Positions 1 to 8,564 are shown, counted from the first letter of the stretch. The stretch: 64,000 nt of DNA from an uncultured Clostridia bacterium (GCA_947591605.1 CANQDF010000010.1:1-64000), one strand, 5' to 3'. The notes: generated by a model from the letters alone, not told the origin. Program-made: numbers and translations.

Positions 1-107
1 ATTCCCTTTTCCGTCAATCGGTTGATTACCCTATTTGTGTATTCCGATGTTCTTCCGTTACTCCTTAACAGCGTTCCGTCCAGATCCGAAACATAGAGTG
101 TACTCAT
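1..107 (-). CDS. HAD-superfamily hydrolase, Cof-like, N-terminal part (runs off the left edge)
   Basis: The minus-strand frame from an ATG at 107 begins MSTLYVSDLDGTLL and stays open to the window edge (35 codons). DLDGT is HAD motif I: the first Asp is the phosphorylated nucleophile and the second the acid/base. A Leu-Leu after DGT and an early helix (YTNRVINRLTEKG) are typical of Cof-type sugar or nucleotide phosphatases. A GGAG lies 8 nt upstream of the ATG and a consensus promoter lies at 152-180. The cap and motifs II-IV are outside the window, so the substrate cannot be inferred. Confidence 0.85.
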   Translation of the reverse strand, partial: MSTLYVSDLDGTLLRSNGRTSEYTNRVINRLTEKG

Positions 108-151
108 TCTTATATTCTCCCAAGCTTCAATTTATCACCGTTTATATTTTT

Positions 152-180
152 ATTATACAAAAACATACATTATTTTTCAA
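152..180 (-). promoter_or_regulatory. Sigma-A promoter of the HAD hydrolase gene
   Basis: On the minus strand, TTGAAA (180-175) and TATAAT (157-152) are separated by exactly 17 bp. The expected start is about 40 nt upstream of the ATG at 107. No operator-like dyad is seen. Confidence 0.75.
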
Positions 181-378
181 CACAAAACAGTTCTGTTCAA
201 CAATGACCGTTTTGTTCTCATAGTCACATTTTGTATTTTACCCTATCTGCTTGTCGGCACCTCTTATAAACAGGCAAGCGCAGCCTATACATCAAGGAAC
301 TTAAACTGCCTTTTTGCCGTTATTATGGCTTAACATCATTTTTATAGGCGTTGTATCTGCCTCCTTATTGTAAAAATG

Positions 379-570
379 TTAAACAGTGATACTTTGTTTC
401 CTATTAAACCAAACAAAGCAGAAAACGGTAATTACAATTGCAAACACCGTTGCCAGCGGCGCAGCAGGTTCGATTTGAAATAGACTTGCGCCGTCTACCT
501 TACTCATAAAATAGGAAACGGGTATCCTTACCAAAAATGATAACCGTCCTCTGTACCCGATGCTATTACC
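379..570 (-). pseudogene. C-terminal remnant of a MATE-family efflux transporter
   Basis: A 63-codon minus-strand frame ends in TAA at 379-381. It contains RGRLSFLVRIPVSYFMSK, then an A-P-L-A-T segment and a final hydrophobic helix followed by NRKQ. This is the usual last part of MATE (multi-antimicrobial extrusion) transporters, which export drugs using a Na+ or H+ gradient. There is no start codon or RBS, and the eleven or so upstream helices are missing. The frame begins where gene 566-1450 ends, so the rest was probably lost by deletion. The remaining 180 bp toward the HAD gene holds only a short AGGAGG-led reading frame of 13 codons. Confidence 0.6.
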
Positions 571-1450
571 ATTGCGAAACTTGACGCAAAAAACTCATTT
601 CCTCGATTTGACAATCATCAGACAAATTATCATTAAGATATAAATACATTTCATTAAACTTTTCTACCGAAAGAGCATAATCTGACGGTGATGCAAATAT
701 TTGAAAATAATTTCCGTCCAAACCATCGGGGCTGTTATATACAATTACACCCAAAGGGGTTATATCAATACATAAGCCCGTATATATGTTTTTATGCCGA
801 CGTTCCTCGGGATGATCGTATTCTATGTAAAATCTGATAAAGCCTCCTTTACGGAAATATTCGTCTTTATTGGTATTTAAAATATTCAGATAGTTTTCAA
901 TGCCGTCTGTTTCGGTGGTTCCTGCAGTGCCGGTGTACTCAAATGTATCCACGACATCATACAATTGTGAAAAGTAAGGAGTTTGATACATATACACAAA
1001 TTCCAATTCATTAAGCTTTTCAATACAATGTCCTATAATATCCTTATTATAACACTCAATACATATGCCGGCATTGTTTATTTCCGACATTTCATATTTG
1101 TCGTCAAGCGGAGTTTGTTCATCATGGGTAATATAGGCATCTTCACAATTGCCCGATTTTTCACTGATATTTTCCTGCCGAGTACCAATGCTTTCTTGAT
1201 CGTAATATTCAAAGTGCATATAATCTATACTGCTCAATTCGTCATCATCAATATGATACATAGCACAGACCTCCCGAAAGCTCTTTTTATCTCTAAATGA
1301 ATTGCGTTCAAAAGGTTCCAGATTAAGATAAGGATATTCTTTGTTTTTATCTCCGCCGGAATAAGCATATTTTTGTGGTATAGATCTATATATTAGCAAG
1401 GCAGTAATCAAAACAATAAACACTGTAATAAAAAAGTAGATTTTTTTCAT
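566..1450 (-). CDS. Membrane-anchored exported protein, paralogue of 3147-3974
   Basis: 294 aa. The start chosen is the ATG at 1450 (MKKIYFFITVFIVLITALL), with AGGAGG 8 nt upstream; a longer frame exists but lacks an RBS. Residues about 4-22 form one hydrophobic helix and the rest is hydrophilic and extracytoplasmic. It shares with 3147-3974 the order K-Y-x-Y, EYPxLNL, a KSFxExC block, DDELSSIDYMHFEYY, a 'KGGFIRFYI-YD' strand, a 'CIDI-PxGxxIYN' strand and a final YLNDNLSDDC. No catalytic motif or known Pfam family is recognised. It is the last gene of the co-oriented array, and its stop overlaps the MATE remnant. A lipobox is absent. Function unknown; a surface or sensor role is only a guess. 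Confidence 0.85.
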   Translation of the reverse strand: MKKIYFFITVFIVLITALLIYRSIPQKYAYSGGDKNKEYPYLNLEPFERNSFRDKKSFREVCAMYHIDDDELSSIDYMHFEYYDQESIGTRQENISEKSGNCEDAYITHDEQTPLDDKYEMSEINNAGICIECYNKDIIGHCIEKLNELEFVYMYQTPYFSQLYDVVDTFEYTGTAGTTETDGIENYLNILNTNKDEYFRKGGFIRFYIEYDHPEERRHKNIYTGLCIDITPLGVIVYNSPDGLDGNYFQIFASPSDYALSVEKFNEMYLYLNDNLSDDCQIEEMSFLRQVSQW

Positions 1451-1578
1451 ACTTCTTTGCCTCCTTTTTTCTTCTGTATATGTATAGAGCAATCTCTCCG
1501 TATACACAATCAAGTTTTTAACTCATACATATAACCGCCCCGTATGTCCTTAGTCCTACGGAACCGTTTTTTCTGTGT

Positions 1579-2052
1579 CTATACGATGACCATCATATAA
1601 AACAGAATCAAGAAAATAAATCCCAAACTTAAGGATATAATAAACCATACCGATGCAGAACTTATTTGAGAATAAAGTATACCTAAAATTTCGTTATTTT
1701 CGTCTTGAGAAGCTATTATTTTGTCCGTATGGATCAGGTAATGCAGGTTACCCAACGGTGTCTTAAAAAAAGACATTATTGAATCGGCTTCATACAGATC
1801 CATATACTCGTGTGGATAATAATTATGTAAAAATTTTTTCATTCTATGTGCCATCGAGATCCACAAAGCTATTTGTATAACAGCATATGCTGCTACTAAA
1901 CCAATGCAAAAGTCTTCACCGAAGTGCAAACCGAAAATAAATTTACAAAACGATGGTATAATTATGAAACAAATAAAATTGGTTACAATCGGTTTAGTTG
2001 AAGTGATCCTGTCTATTTTGTCCAACAAAAACAAATCGTCTTTCTTTATCAT
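1579..2052 (-). CDS. Small membrane protein of unknown function
   Basis: 157 aa from the ATG at 2052, with AAAGGAG 7 nt upstream. Two hydrophobic segments lie near residues 22-65 and one near 130-157. The middle carries NYYPHEYMDLY and a polar stretch. Layout and spacing loosely resemble the 16088-16591 product (hydrophobic start, 'Y-P-E' motif, 'PL' box, hydrophobic end), so the two may be distant relatives; this is an inference from visual alignment. Not recognised as a known family. Confidence 0.75.
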   Translation of the reverse strand: MIKKDDLFLLDKIDRITSTKPIVTNFICFIIIPSFCKFIFGLHFGEDFCIGLVAAYAVIQIALWISMAHRMKKFLHNYYPHEYMDLYEADSIMSFFKTPLGNLHYLIHTDKIIASQDENNEILGILYSQISSASVWFIISLSLGFIFLILFYMMVIV

Positions 2053-2147
2053 TATTTTTCTCCTTTACTAAAGGTATGATCACGCCATATTTGTTATTTA
2101 TCAATGTGCGATCATTGTTGTCGGCATAGGTGTATACTCCGCATCGG

Positions 2148-2615
2148 TTACGGAGAAATTTCTTCTATGACAATAATAACTTTTTCGGTGCCATCGGTGT
2201 CATCTGTTCCTTCTATATAACCTATCCTTAAATGCTGTCCATTACCTTTGATAACACCGCCATTATGAAGTGATCTGTTGTAACCCATATGAAACAGATC
2301 GTCCGAATAACCAAATTTTATACCGTTTACAGTAAAACTTTCCAGGCGGTGTCCATTTGGCGGTCTTGGAGAAAAATTTTCAACATAACCTTCTACAACA
2401 TTATAGTCTTTTGTATAAAAATGATATAATGGAACAATTGTACAAATAATGCTTAGCAATGTAACAAAAAAAGCCGAGATGCCCAAGATTATCATTCTGA
2501 AAATTAATTTTACGTTTTTTTTATCTTCTCTCCAAATAATGTATGAAATTATAAAAGCTATCACTATTATGAAAAAAAATGGATCAAAAAATATTGTAGG
2601 TCGATACAGAACCAT
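2148..2615 (-). CDS. Two-helix membrane protein with a small C-terminal beta domain
   Basis: 155 aa if started at the ATG at 2615 (MVLYRPTIFFDPFFF). An AAAGGAGG lies 11 nt upstream; an ATG at 2675 would add 20 residues but has no clear RBS. Two hydrophobic helices (about residues 8-30 and 41-66) precede a domain reading VVEGYVENF, then 'GHRLESFTVNGIKF-YSD' and 'NGGVIKGNGQHLRIGYI'. This layout recurs in many unannotated proteins of Clostridia and Bacteroidetes as I remember them, but I cannot name the family. It is probably membrane-bound with the beta domain outside. Confidence 0.75.
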   Translation of the reverse strand: MVLYRPTIFFDPFFFIIVIAFIISYIIWREDKKNVKLIFRMIILGISAFFVTLLSIICTIVPLYHFYTKDYNVVEGYVENFSPRPPNGHRLESFTVNGIKFGYSDDLFHMGYNRSLHNGGVIKGNGQHLRIGYIEGTDDTDGTEKVIIVIEEISP

Positions 2616-2827
2616 AATTACAAATACCTCCTTTAAATATGTCTTTTCATTGATCCGGTACCTTATCCCATTCATATAATAATTGTAAACATAACAGATA
2701 ATACTGCCCTCGGCATCGTTTTACGATGAGCTGCAGTCGCAGGTTAAATTGTATGTAATGCAGAAATTGTTCGGTTTGCGTCAAAGCAGGAAACTGCCCC
2801 AAGCCTTGTACTGCACGCCAGTTTTGT

Positions 2828-3125
2828 TTAGCTGCTCTCCCCTTTGCCCTTAGCCTTAATTTTAATACAAGTTTTTAATATACACAATATAAATAAAATT
2901 ACCGCAAACAGATATATCGAAACCTGCAATATATCTGTAAAAATGTTTTTCCATTTATTTTTGACATAACTGCTAAGCTCATCATAAGAATCTAACGGAT
3001 AGGGATCGTAAAAATTGATACTGTTAAAAATATCTGCTGCTGTAGCATATCTAAAATATGATACTTCTTTATGCTGTATAGGTATTTATTATTTCGGCGG
3101 CAAAAATTCATTTCTGACTCATACA
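2828..3125 (-). pseudogene. Frameshifted remnant of an array membrane protein
   Basis: The minus strand has coding-like sequence broken across all three frames. One frame reads EDDPVYESEMNF, the next AAEIINTYTA, and the third KEVSYFRYATAADIFNSI and onward to a hydrophobic helix (ILQVSIYLFAVILFILCIL) and a basic tail ending at TAA 2828-2830. Joining them needs one frameshift near the TTTTT at about 3105 and another near 3075. No start codon or RBS remains. It sits directly after gene 3147-3974. Sequencing error is possible, but two shifts in 100 bp favour decay. Confidence 0.5.
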
Positions 3126-3146
3126 CGGGGTCATCCTCTGTAATCC

Positions 3147-3974
3147 TTAGCTATCCCGTGTATCGTTATCGGCTCTGTCGGTTTCAAGTACAATACGCAA
3201 TTGTCTTCCTCCATCTCCGCTTTCATAGCAATCTGCTGACAAATTATCGGATAAAAAATTATACATATTTTCAAATTCTTCCACCGTTTTGTGATAGTCG
3301 TAGGGACTGCCAAAAATATCATGCAAATTCCTTTCATAAGGGAAGTTATATATTGTCATACCATATGGACTTACATCAATACATGCGCCAAGTGCAGCAT
3401 CAGGCAGGCTGTCGTCATTATAGGCTTCTCTTCTTTTGTCTGCCTTATCATACGGTATGTAAAAACGTACAAATCCTCCTTTGCAATTATATTCTCCCTC
3501 GTCTGTACCAATAAAGTCGAAGTACTCATCTATACTTCCGCCCATTGATGAGTTATAATCATACAATTCTCTCGGTGATGGTACAACATAATAGGGAGCC
3601 AATTCAAAATTTAACATATCAAGCCTGTTAATACATTCTTTTATGATATTCTTGTCAAAGCAATTTATAAATACAAAATTATCCGGGCTGCTATTATCCT
3701 GTCCGACAGTATCATTGTTATAATACTCAAAATACATATAACTTATATCTGCCAACTCCTCATCGGATATGTTATAGAGCCTGCATATTTCTTTAAAGCT
3801 TTTTGTATTTTCAAACTCCTTATGTATACCGTCATTTAAATTCAAAATAGGATATTCCCGTTCCCGATCCCAGCTATAATATGTATATTTCTCCGATACG
3901 GGATTGCTTTGCAAATAAATAATCATAGACGAAACCAAAATAACGGAACATATTATATATATAATTGTTTTCAT
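3147..3974 (-). CDS. Membrane-anchored exported protein, paralogue of 566-1450
   Basis: 275 aa from the ATG at 3974, with GGAGGTGA 8 nt upstream. N-terminal helix IIYIICSVILVSSMIIYL, then an exported domain. It aligns along its length with the 566-1450 product: EYPILNLND, TKSFKEICRLYNISDEELAD, YMYFEYYNND, KGGFVRFYIPYDKADKRRE, CIDVSPYGMTIYN and NLSADCYE. It is shorter mainly because the segment after FEYY lacks about 40 residues. No enzyme motif is seen. The two copies flank genes 1579 and 2148 plus the 2828 remnant, suggesting a block duplication. Confidence 0.85.
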   Translation of the reverse strand: MKTIIYIICSVILVSSMIIYLQSNPVSEKYTYYSWDREREYPILNLNDGIHKEFENTKSFKEICRLYNISDEELADISYMYFEYYNNDTVGQDNSSPDNFVFINCFDKNIIKECINRLDMLNFELAPYYVVPSPRELYDYNSSMGGSIDEYFDFIGTDEGEYNCKGGFVRFYIPYDKADKRREAYNDDSLPDAALGACIDVSPYGMTIYNFPYERNLHDIFGSPYDYHKTVEEFENMYNFLSDNLSADCYESGDGGRQLRIVLETDRADNDTRDS

Positions 3975-4191
3975 TAAACGTCACCTCCGTGTACAACAAC
4001 AAAATATCCTAAAAAACATAATACTCCTTTGCGGCTCCTGCTGATAAGGTTATTCCGCCGTCCCCGCATTAGTAAACGGTGAAGCCTAAAATTTTTACCG
4101 TAGACATACAACCAAAATTCACTGTTGACAAATATGCCGTATAGAACGATACGGCTACGGTATCCGTACATGTGTTGCCTGCCCCGTATAA

Positions 4192-4371
4192 TCAACTATA
4201 ACGGTATGTTAACGGTATTTGGTTTTGTTTGCATGCGTTAAATATAGCTATAACAGATATGAACAGTATATCTAAATTAAGTTTAAAATTTGTGTTAAAA
4301 AAAGCAAAAAGAAAAGAAATAATATAACAAATATAATTATATAAAGATAGCTTTTGCAAATTTTTTTCCAT
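4192..4371 (-). CDS. Small two-helix membrane protein (59 aa)
   Basis: ATG at 4371, stop TGA at 4192-4194. A perfect AGGAGG lies 10 nt upstream of this ATG; a nearer ATG (4376) opens only 12 codons. The product begins MEKNLQKLSLYNYICYIISF and has two hydrophobic stretches (about residues 11-26 and 33-46). It is below common length cut-offs, but RBS and composition support translation. Function unknown. The rest of the 3975-4490 interval holds nothing else I can support. Confidence 0.55.
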   Translation of the reverse strand: MEKNLQKLSLYNYICYIISFLFAFFNTNFKLNLDILFISVIAIFNACKQNQIPLTYRYS

Positions 4372-4489
4372 ACATTAAATTCCTCCTATGAAATATATTG
4401 GATCATTGCACAAATTTAAACAATAATACAGTAAATTTTCATTTTTTAAACAATCAAATTAGGGTACATTTTTTTGTGGTCTTGATTTG

Positions 4490-4996
4490 TCAGTATCCCC
4501 ATATCGGATTACCGCTAAAAGCATTTTTCTCCAAAATACTGTATATTTTAAGCATTATTGGCGCAATATAATGTTCGTCATCGTATAAGAAGTAATCGGC
4601 AGCATACATATCACCGCCATATACAAAAACATTGACCATATTATCACTGGCATCATTACATACATTTAATTCGTCACTGAATTTAAGATCCTTTGCAACG
4701 ATCAACTCGACATTATTTAATATGGCATCATATTCCTCTTGCGTTATAACAGCTTCATTCTTACCGACTATCTCTTCAAAAAAATCATTTGGGTCAAATT
4801 TTTGTTGTTTTCTTGCACCGACATATACTTCAAGCACTCGATTTTTTCTCAGAACATACTCAACGTCTGCCTGCTGATAAGTATAATGCGCATACCACTT
4901 CAAGACCACGGCATTATTTGCCGCACAGCATATCAGTAATATTATGGATATAAAAATAATTGCGGCGGCTGCGCTTATAATTATTTTTTTATTCAT
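4490..4996 (-). CDS. Membrane-anchored exported protein of the 4490/8565/13072 group
   Basis: 168 aa from the ATG at 4996 (MNKKIIISAAAAIIFIS), GGAGG 8 nt upstream; that RBS lies inside the last codons of gene 5001-5501, so the two are likely coupled. One N-terminal helix, then an exported domain with 'VEYVLRKNRVLEVYVG', 'ITQEEYDAILNNVELI' and 'NMVNVFVYGGDMYAAD'. The same order (a strand ending L-x-V-Y/T-V, an L/T-x-E-E-Y helix, and a strand ending in 'Y-ADY' or 'YAG') recurs in 13072-13635 and 8565-9695, so I place the three in one divergent paralogous group. Function unknown. Confidence 0.8.
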   Translation of the reverse strand: MNKKIIISAAAAIIFISIILLICCAANNAVVLKWYAHYTYQQADVEYVLRKNRVLEVYVGARKQQKFDPNDFFEEIVGKNEAVITQEEYDAILNNVELIVAKDLKFSDELNVCNDASDNMVNVFVYGGDMYAADYFLYDDEHYIAPIMLKIYSILEKNAFSGNPIWGY

Positions 4997-5000
4997 AATT

Positions 5001-5501
5001 TCATCCTCCGATTTTTGACTTATCACATATATCCCAACAAAGCTTTTCCAAGTTTACCGCATTACTGTCTTTTATATTTAGAATGCGATAAAAAATATAT
5101 GCTGACGGTATACAAAACAAAATAATTACAATTGATACTGTTATGCTTGTTTTAAACAAAATTATTGATAAAACCGACACCATCAAAAAAACATATAAAC
5201 CAATAATAAACAAAATAATTGCGGCAAATAAATTTTGCTTTATCCGAGCATTTACGGTAACTTTGTTTCCGTCATCAGCAAAATTTATAGTCATATTTAC
5301 TCTTCCCGAGTTAATTGCAGAATAAGATGATTTGGTTATGGTAAAACTGTATTGATTATGTTCGGTTTTACAATCAATCATTTCACATTTATACTTGGGA
5401 AGTAAATTTAATATTTCTTGTTTTATTTTGCCGATTTCTTTGCACTCTGTCTTTGGAATATCATAAGTGTAATTAATATCTCTGTAATTTTTAAACAACA
5501 T
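5001..5501 (-). CDS. Membrane protein, two central helices, unknown function
   Basis: 166 aa from the ATG at 5501; the RBS is weak (GGTG about 8 nt upstream). A soluble N-terminal part (residues 1-90: KIKQEILNLLPKYKCEM, then strands SFTITKSSYSAINSGRVNMTI) precedes two helices (about 92-114 and 119-141) and a short cytoplasmic tail ending DICDKSKIGG. The layout resembles small PH-like or SRPBCC-like proteins with a membrane hairpin, but no family is recognised. Its stop is 5 bp from the start of gene 4490-4996. Confidence 0.7.
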   Translation of the reverse strand: MLFKNYRDINYTYDIPKTECKEIGKIKQEILNLLPKYKCEMIDCKTEHNQYSFTITKSSYSAINSGRVNMTINFADDGNKVTVNARIKQNLFAAIILFIIGLYVFLMVSVLSIILFKTSITVSIVIILFCIPSAYIFYRILNIKDSNAVNLEKLCWDICDKSKIGG

Positions 5502-5629
5502 AATATCACCGCCAAAAAACTTAAAACAGCTAATTCCCTTTCACTCATTTTTTAAATTTGAACAACACCGATCGAACAGGAACCTGCACATCGCCCTCAA
5601 CCGATAAACCGCCGATCCCTACCGCATAA

Positions 5630-5645
5630 ACAGAACCGTCCCCTG
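5630..5645. repeat. REP-like 16-mer, first copy
   Basis: ACAGAACCGTCCCCTG occurs here and again, identically, at 6281-6296, flanking gene 5694-6188. The GGGGACGGTTCT core resembles REP sequences associated with Y1 (RAYT) transposases. No transposase is present here. Confidence 0.45.
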
Positions 5646-5693
5646 CATGACCGATAATTCAGCAATTAAGCGGGCTTGTGGTTAGGCAAAGCA

Positions 5694-6188
5694 TCACTGC
5701 GTATCCTCTTTGCCGTAGAAAATATAATCAAAAAGTATATTGTTTTCCGCATAACACTTCTCTATTATGTATTTCCTGTAACCTGCATGTTTTACTTGTA
5801 TTTTAAACAACATTTCGCTATAGGTCATATCGTTGGGTATATAAGCAACTATGCTTATTATATTTCTTCTATTAAAAAAATTAGCATTTTCAAAAAAACC
5901 TTCCGCACTGTATTTATTAAATTGTACATGTTTTTCTTCAAGTGATTGTATAATGTTTTTTCTTACATCATTATAGGACAGATCCACATTACCATTGCTA
6001 AAACAAACATTGTTACCGAAATATTCATCAATTTCATCAATGTTATAACCGGACATAACTTCACAAAACTTATTTGCATAAAATGTATCCATTTTTATAA
6101 AAAAACAATAATCACTGATCATAAAAAATATTATGATAATAGTTATGGCAATCAATATGTATCCGATTTTTTTTATTGTTGGGTTCAA
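5694..6188 (-). CDS. Membrane-anchored exported protein, unknown function
   Basis: 164 aa if started at the TTG at 6188, which has GGGAGGG 8-9 nt upstream; an ATG at 6206 gives 170 aa with a poorer RBS (TTGGAG, 11 nt). One hydrophobic helix (KKIGYILIAITIIIIFFMI) precedes an exported domain: NKFCEVMSGYNIDEIDEYFG, a helix 'DVRKNIIQSLEEKHVQF', strands NIISIVAYIPND and MLFKIQVKHAGYRKYIIE. The fold suggests an NTF2-like or SnoaL-like small alpha+beta domain, which is only an impression. It lies between two identical REP-like 16-mers. Confidence 0.7.
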   Translation of the reverse strand: MNPTIKKIGYILIAITIIIIFFMISDYCFFIKMDTFYANKFCEVMSGYNIDEIDEYFGNNVCFSNGNVDLSYNDVRKNIIQSLEEKHVQFNKYSAEGFFENANFFNRRNIISIVAYIPNDMTYSEMLFKIQVKHAGYRKYIIEKCYAENNILFDYIFYGKEDTQ

Positions 6189-6280
6189 ACAATTTTCCCT
6201 CCCCATAATGATTATGCTCCAATTAAAACAGACGCAAATAAACAGTCTTAGTATGCTCTTCAAGCATTTTAAAATTTTAC

Positions 6281-6296
6281 ACAGAACCGTCCCCTG
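6281..6296. repeat. REP-like 16-mer, second copy
   Basis: Identical to 5630-5645. It ends just before the stop codon of gene 6300-6842. Confidence 0.45.
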
Positions 6297-6299
6297 TCT

Positions 6300-6842
6300 T
6301 CATTCTGTATCCCGCAGATCTATGTTACCGAACAAAAACTCCTCCAGCTCTTTATAGCAGTCATATCCTTCTCCCATGACCGATGCGGACAAATCGTAAT
6401 ATTCATCGTTGTACCAAAAGCATTTGTATGTAGCGTCATAAACAGTATATCCAAAATCTTCCTCTGGGCAGGGCGTATTAGTTTCCTCAACTCTTGATAG
6501 AATATCCAGCAATTTTCTATATGACTTACTATTCAGATATATCTCTTTTTCGACTATAGGAGTTTTAATGATTTTATCCGATATTTGCATATTCCATAAA
6601 TAATCAAGTAAATTTTCACTTTTACCGATTTTATAATATAATATACCTGTATCACTCACCGATATATAATAGGAATTATCATTTCCGTACGGCGGAGCAA
6701 TACACATCTCAAATATATGTCCCCTTTCATTAACACGGGGGCGGGAAACACGCAAAATATTGAAGCAAATTATAACCAAAACAACAAATATCAGCGCAAT
6801 TAGTATATAAACCGCATATTTGAGGTACTTTCTTTTAATCAT
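6300..6842 (-). CDS. Membrane-anchored exported protein, paralogue of 9801-10469
   Basis: 180 aa from the ATG at 6842. The upstream GGGAGCAATATTAAAA gives a GGGAG at acceptable distance. One helix (residues 9-29) precedes a domain shared with 9801-10469: a hydroxyl-rich strand YYISVSDTGILYYKIG followed by LLDYL, a polar loop, a helix 'YRKLLDILSRVEE', a 'KCFWYNDEYYDL' strand pair and a closing helix ending 'LEEFLFGNI'. The pair keeps spacing but low identity. No catalytic residues recognised. Function unknown. Confidence 0.8.
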   Translation of the reverse strand: MIKRKYLKYAVYILIALIFVVLVIICFNILRVSRPRVNERGHIFEMCIAPPYGNDNSYYISVSDTGILYYKIGKSENLLDYLWNMQISDKIIKTPIVEKEIYLNSKSYRKLLDILSRVEETNTPCPEEDFGYTVYDATYKCFWYNDEYYDLSASVMGEGYDCYKELEEFLFGNIDLRDTE

Positions 6843-7069
6843 TTTTAATATTGCTCCCTCCTTGGTTATCCGTTTTAAGCACGCAAATCATTCTCGGTAA
6901 TTTTATAATTATGATTTTTTTAGTTTGACAGAAAAAATCATTCACTGCGGAAGCCCTTTTTGCATTATTGGATCCCTTTCATACGGTATTTAAAACAAAA
7001 GTTGAAATACATGTATTTTATGTTACAAAAGAAATTGAGGATGTTTTTGTCTTATCTCCCGAATAATAT

Positions 7070-7724
7070 TTATCCGTATGCCTTTTTTACAACCGTTTCT
7101 CCTATACAGCTGACCTCTAACGAAACATCTGCGGCAGATCGTATATAGTCGGGCTTAAAATAGACACCTTATCAATAGAGTAAATATAGATCTTATTTTC
7201 ATCTATATGATCCTTGTCATATTTGGCGATACCTCTATATTTGGGTTTTTCCAAATTACGGCATAGCAACGAATAATAATCCGAAAAAGAAACAATACCT
7301 CTCCCGTCGGTTTTATAGAATACATTTGCAATATAAAAACTATCAATTTTTCTTCCAAGGCTTATAATATAGTATTTTTCTTCTGACGGAAGATCGTACT
7401 TTGGGAGGTCGAGCCACGCTTTATACTGCGTATATTCCTCTTGATCTTCTATACACAGCCAATACAAGTCGGAATTAAATGGAGCTTCTTCATAACTGGA
7501 TCGCAAATCTACTGTGACCATTTGGCTCTCCTTCCATTTACAATTCAGCTCGGCCTCAAGGGTAATAGGTAACTCGCAGGTTTTTCGGCAGCATTTCTAT
7601 TGTCAATAAAATGCTCGAACATCTCAAAACAATGCAAACTGTAAGCCGAGAAAATAAACGACGCTATACTGATGACCACATAAGAAAAAATCAATATTTT
7701 TTTTGCTTTTTTTAGTAATGTCAT
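7070..7724 (-). pseudogene. Doubly frameshifted member of the 10770 family
   Basis: An intact start exists at the ATG at 7724 (AAGGAG 9 nt upstream) with a membrane helix (KKILIFSYVVISIASFIFSA), but this frame stops at 7545 after 59 codons. The next frame carries the natural continuation (ITLEAELNCKWKESQMVTVD and on to 7117). A second shift near a run of C at about 7150 restores a third frame ending DYIRSAADVSLEVSCIGE at TAA 7070-7072. The joined protein matches both internal repeats of 10770-11759: 'YxxYKxxxxLPxxDL...SLG-K' then 'K-YIYxID' and a final 'LEV-CIGE' strand. A separate 134-aa product from the ATG at 7521 (RBS AAGGAG) remains possible. Two shifts suggest decay rather than one sequencing error. 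Confidence 0.65.
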
Positions 7725-7759
7725 AGGCTTTTTCTCCTTATCTAAAATTGATCAATATT

Positions 7760-8356
7760 TTATAAAGCAATAACCGTTACCGACCCATCCTCCTCCAATG
7801 CCTTGATGTTTTGGTCCGTCATATAGTTATAACCTATTGTCAGCACTGCGCCGAATACACATTCCAATCTGCAAAATGAATCTTCAATATCATCGGAATT
7901 GCATATAGCATCTATAGCTTCCGATAATTGCTCTTTGGACAAGTTATTTTTAATATCATACTCCGCATACAAACGATCCGTATCGCTGTATACTAATGAA
8001 TTGCTGTCCTTTTGAATATTAAATATACATATATTGTTATTAAATATATTTACCTCATATGTACTGCCAAAAAAAAATGAAAATATGCAAATGCAGTTAA
8101 GCAAGCTGCTTAACCTGCAAGCCAACTCTGCGGATATTACAGCATCCTCCGCTATAATTGTTGTATAATCCAAATCTCTGCATTCATATAAATAGACGGA
8201 GCCATCCACAAACTCCATAGTCATATCCGATTTCAAAAAATCCTTGATCATTTTGTTTATACTGTCGGGATAATGAATGACGCCGGTTTCTTTCAAAGCA
8301 TATTTTATCCTGTTTATATCTTTACATTTCACATTTATACACTTGCACCTTTGCAT
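7760..8356 (-). CDS. Hypothetical cytosolic protein
   Basis: 198 aa from the ATG at 8356, AGGAGG 8 nt upstream. Unlike its neighbours it has no N-terminal membrane helix. It is rich in Cys and Ile (MQRCKCINVKCKDINRIKYA) with alternating strands and helices: 'IINKMIKDFLKSDMTMEFVD', 'TTIIAEDAVISAELACRLSS', a hydrophobic 'CICIFSFFFGSTYEVNIF' strand pair. No motif is recognised. The Cys-rich start suggests a cytoplasmic protein. The 8357-8564 gap upstream holds no supported feature. Confidence 0.7.
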   Translation of the reverse strand: MQRCKCINVKCKDINRIKYALKETGVIHYPDSINKMIKDFLKSDMTMEFVDGSVYLYECRDLDYTTIIAEDAVISAELACRLSSLLNCICIFSFFFGSTYEVNIFNNNICIFNIQKDSNSLVYSDTDRLYAEYDIKNNLSKEQLSEAIDAICNSDDIEDSFCRLECVFGAVLTIGYNYMTDQNIKALEEDGSVTVIAL

Positions 8357-8564
8357 ACAATTTCCCTCCTGCTTGTTTTGTTCATCCTTTTTCCCTCTTT
8401 AAATATAATTGTTTACATAATAATCTTATCCATATCCACTGCTTGTCCTCTTTTTTTCTGTGCTGTCCATAAGCCATGGGAATCAGGATTTATATACAGC
8501 TTTGGCAGCGGTAAATTAAAGCAATTAGGCAGCTTTTAAAATGTACAATAACATATAACCGACT

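Noticed and set aside
35-223. Plus-strand 62-codon frame
   Set aside because: Runs against the clear HAD gene and its promoter.
3974-4195. Minus-strand 73-codon frame
   Set aside because: Its last codons are the RBS of gene 3147, it has a very basic composition and no RBS of its own.
8273-8539. Plus-strand 88-codon hydrophobic frame
   Set aside because: Starts inside gene 7760-8356 on the other strand and has no RBS.
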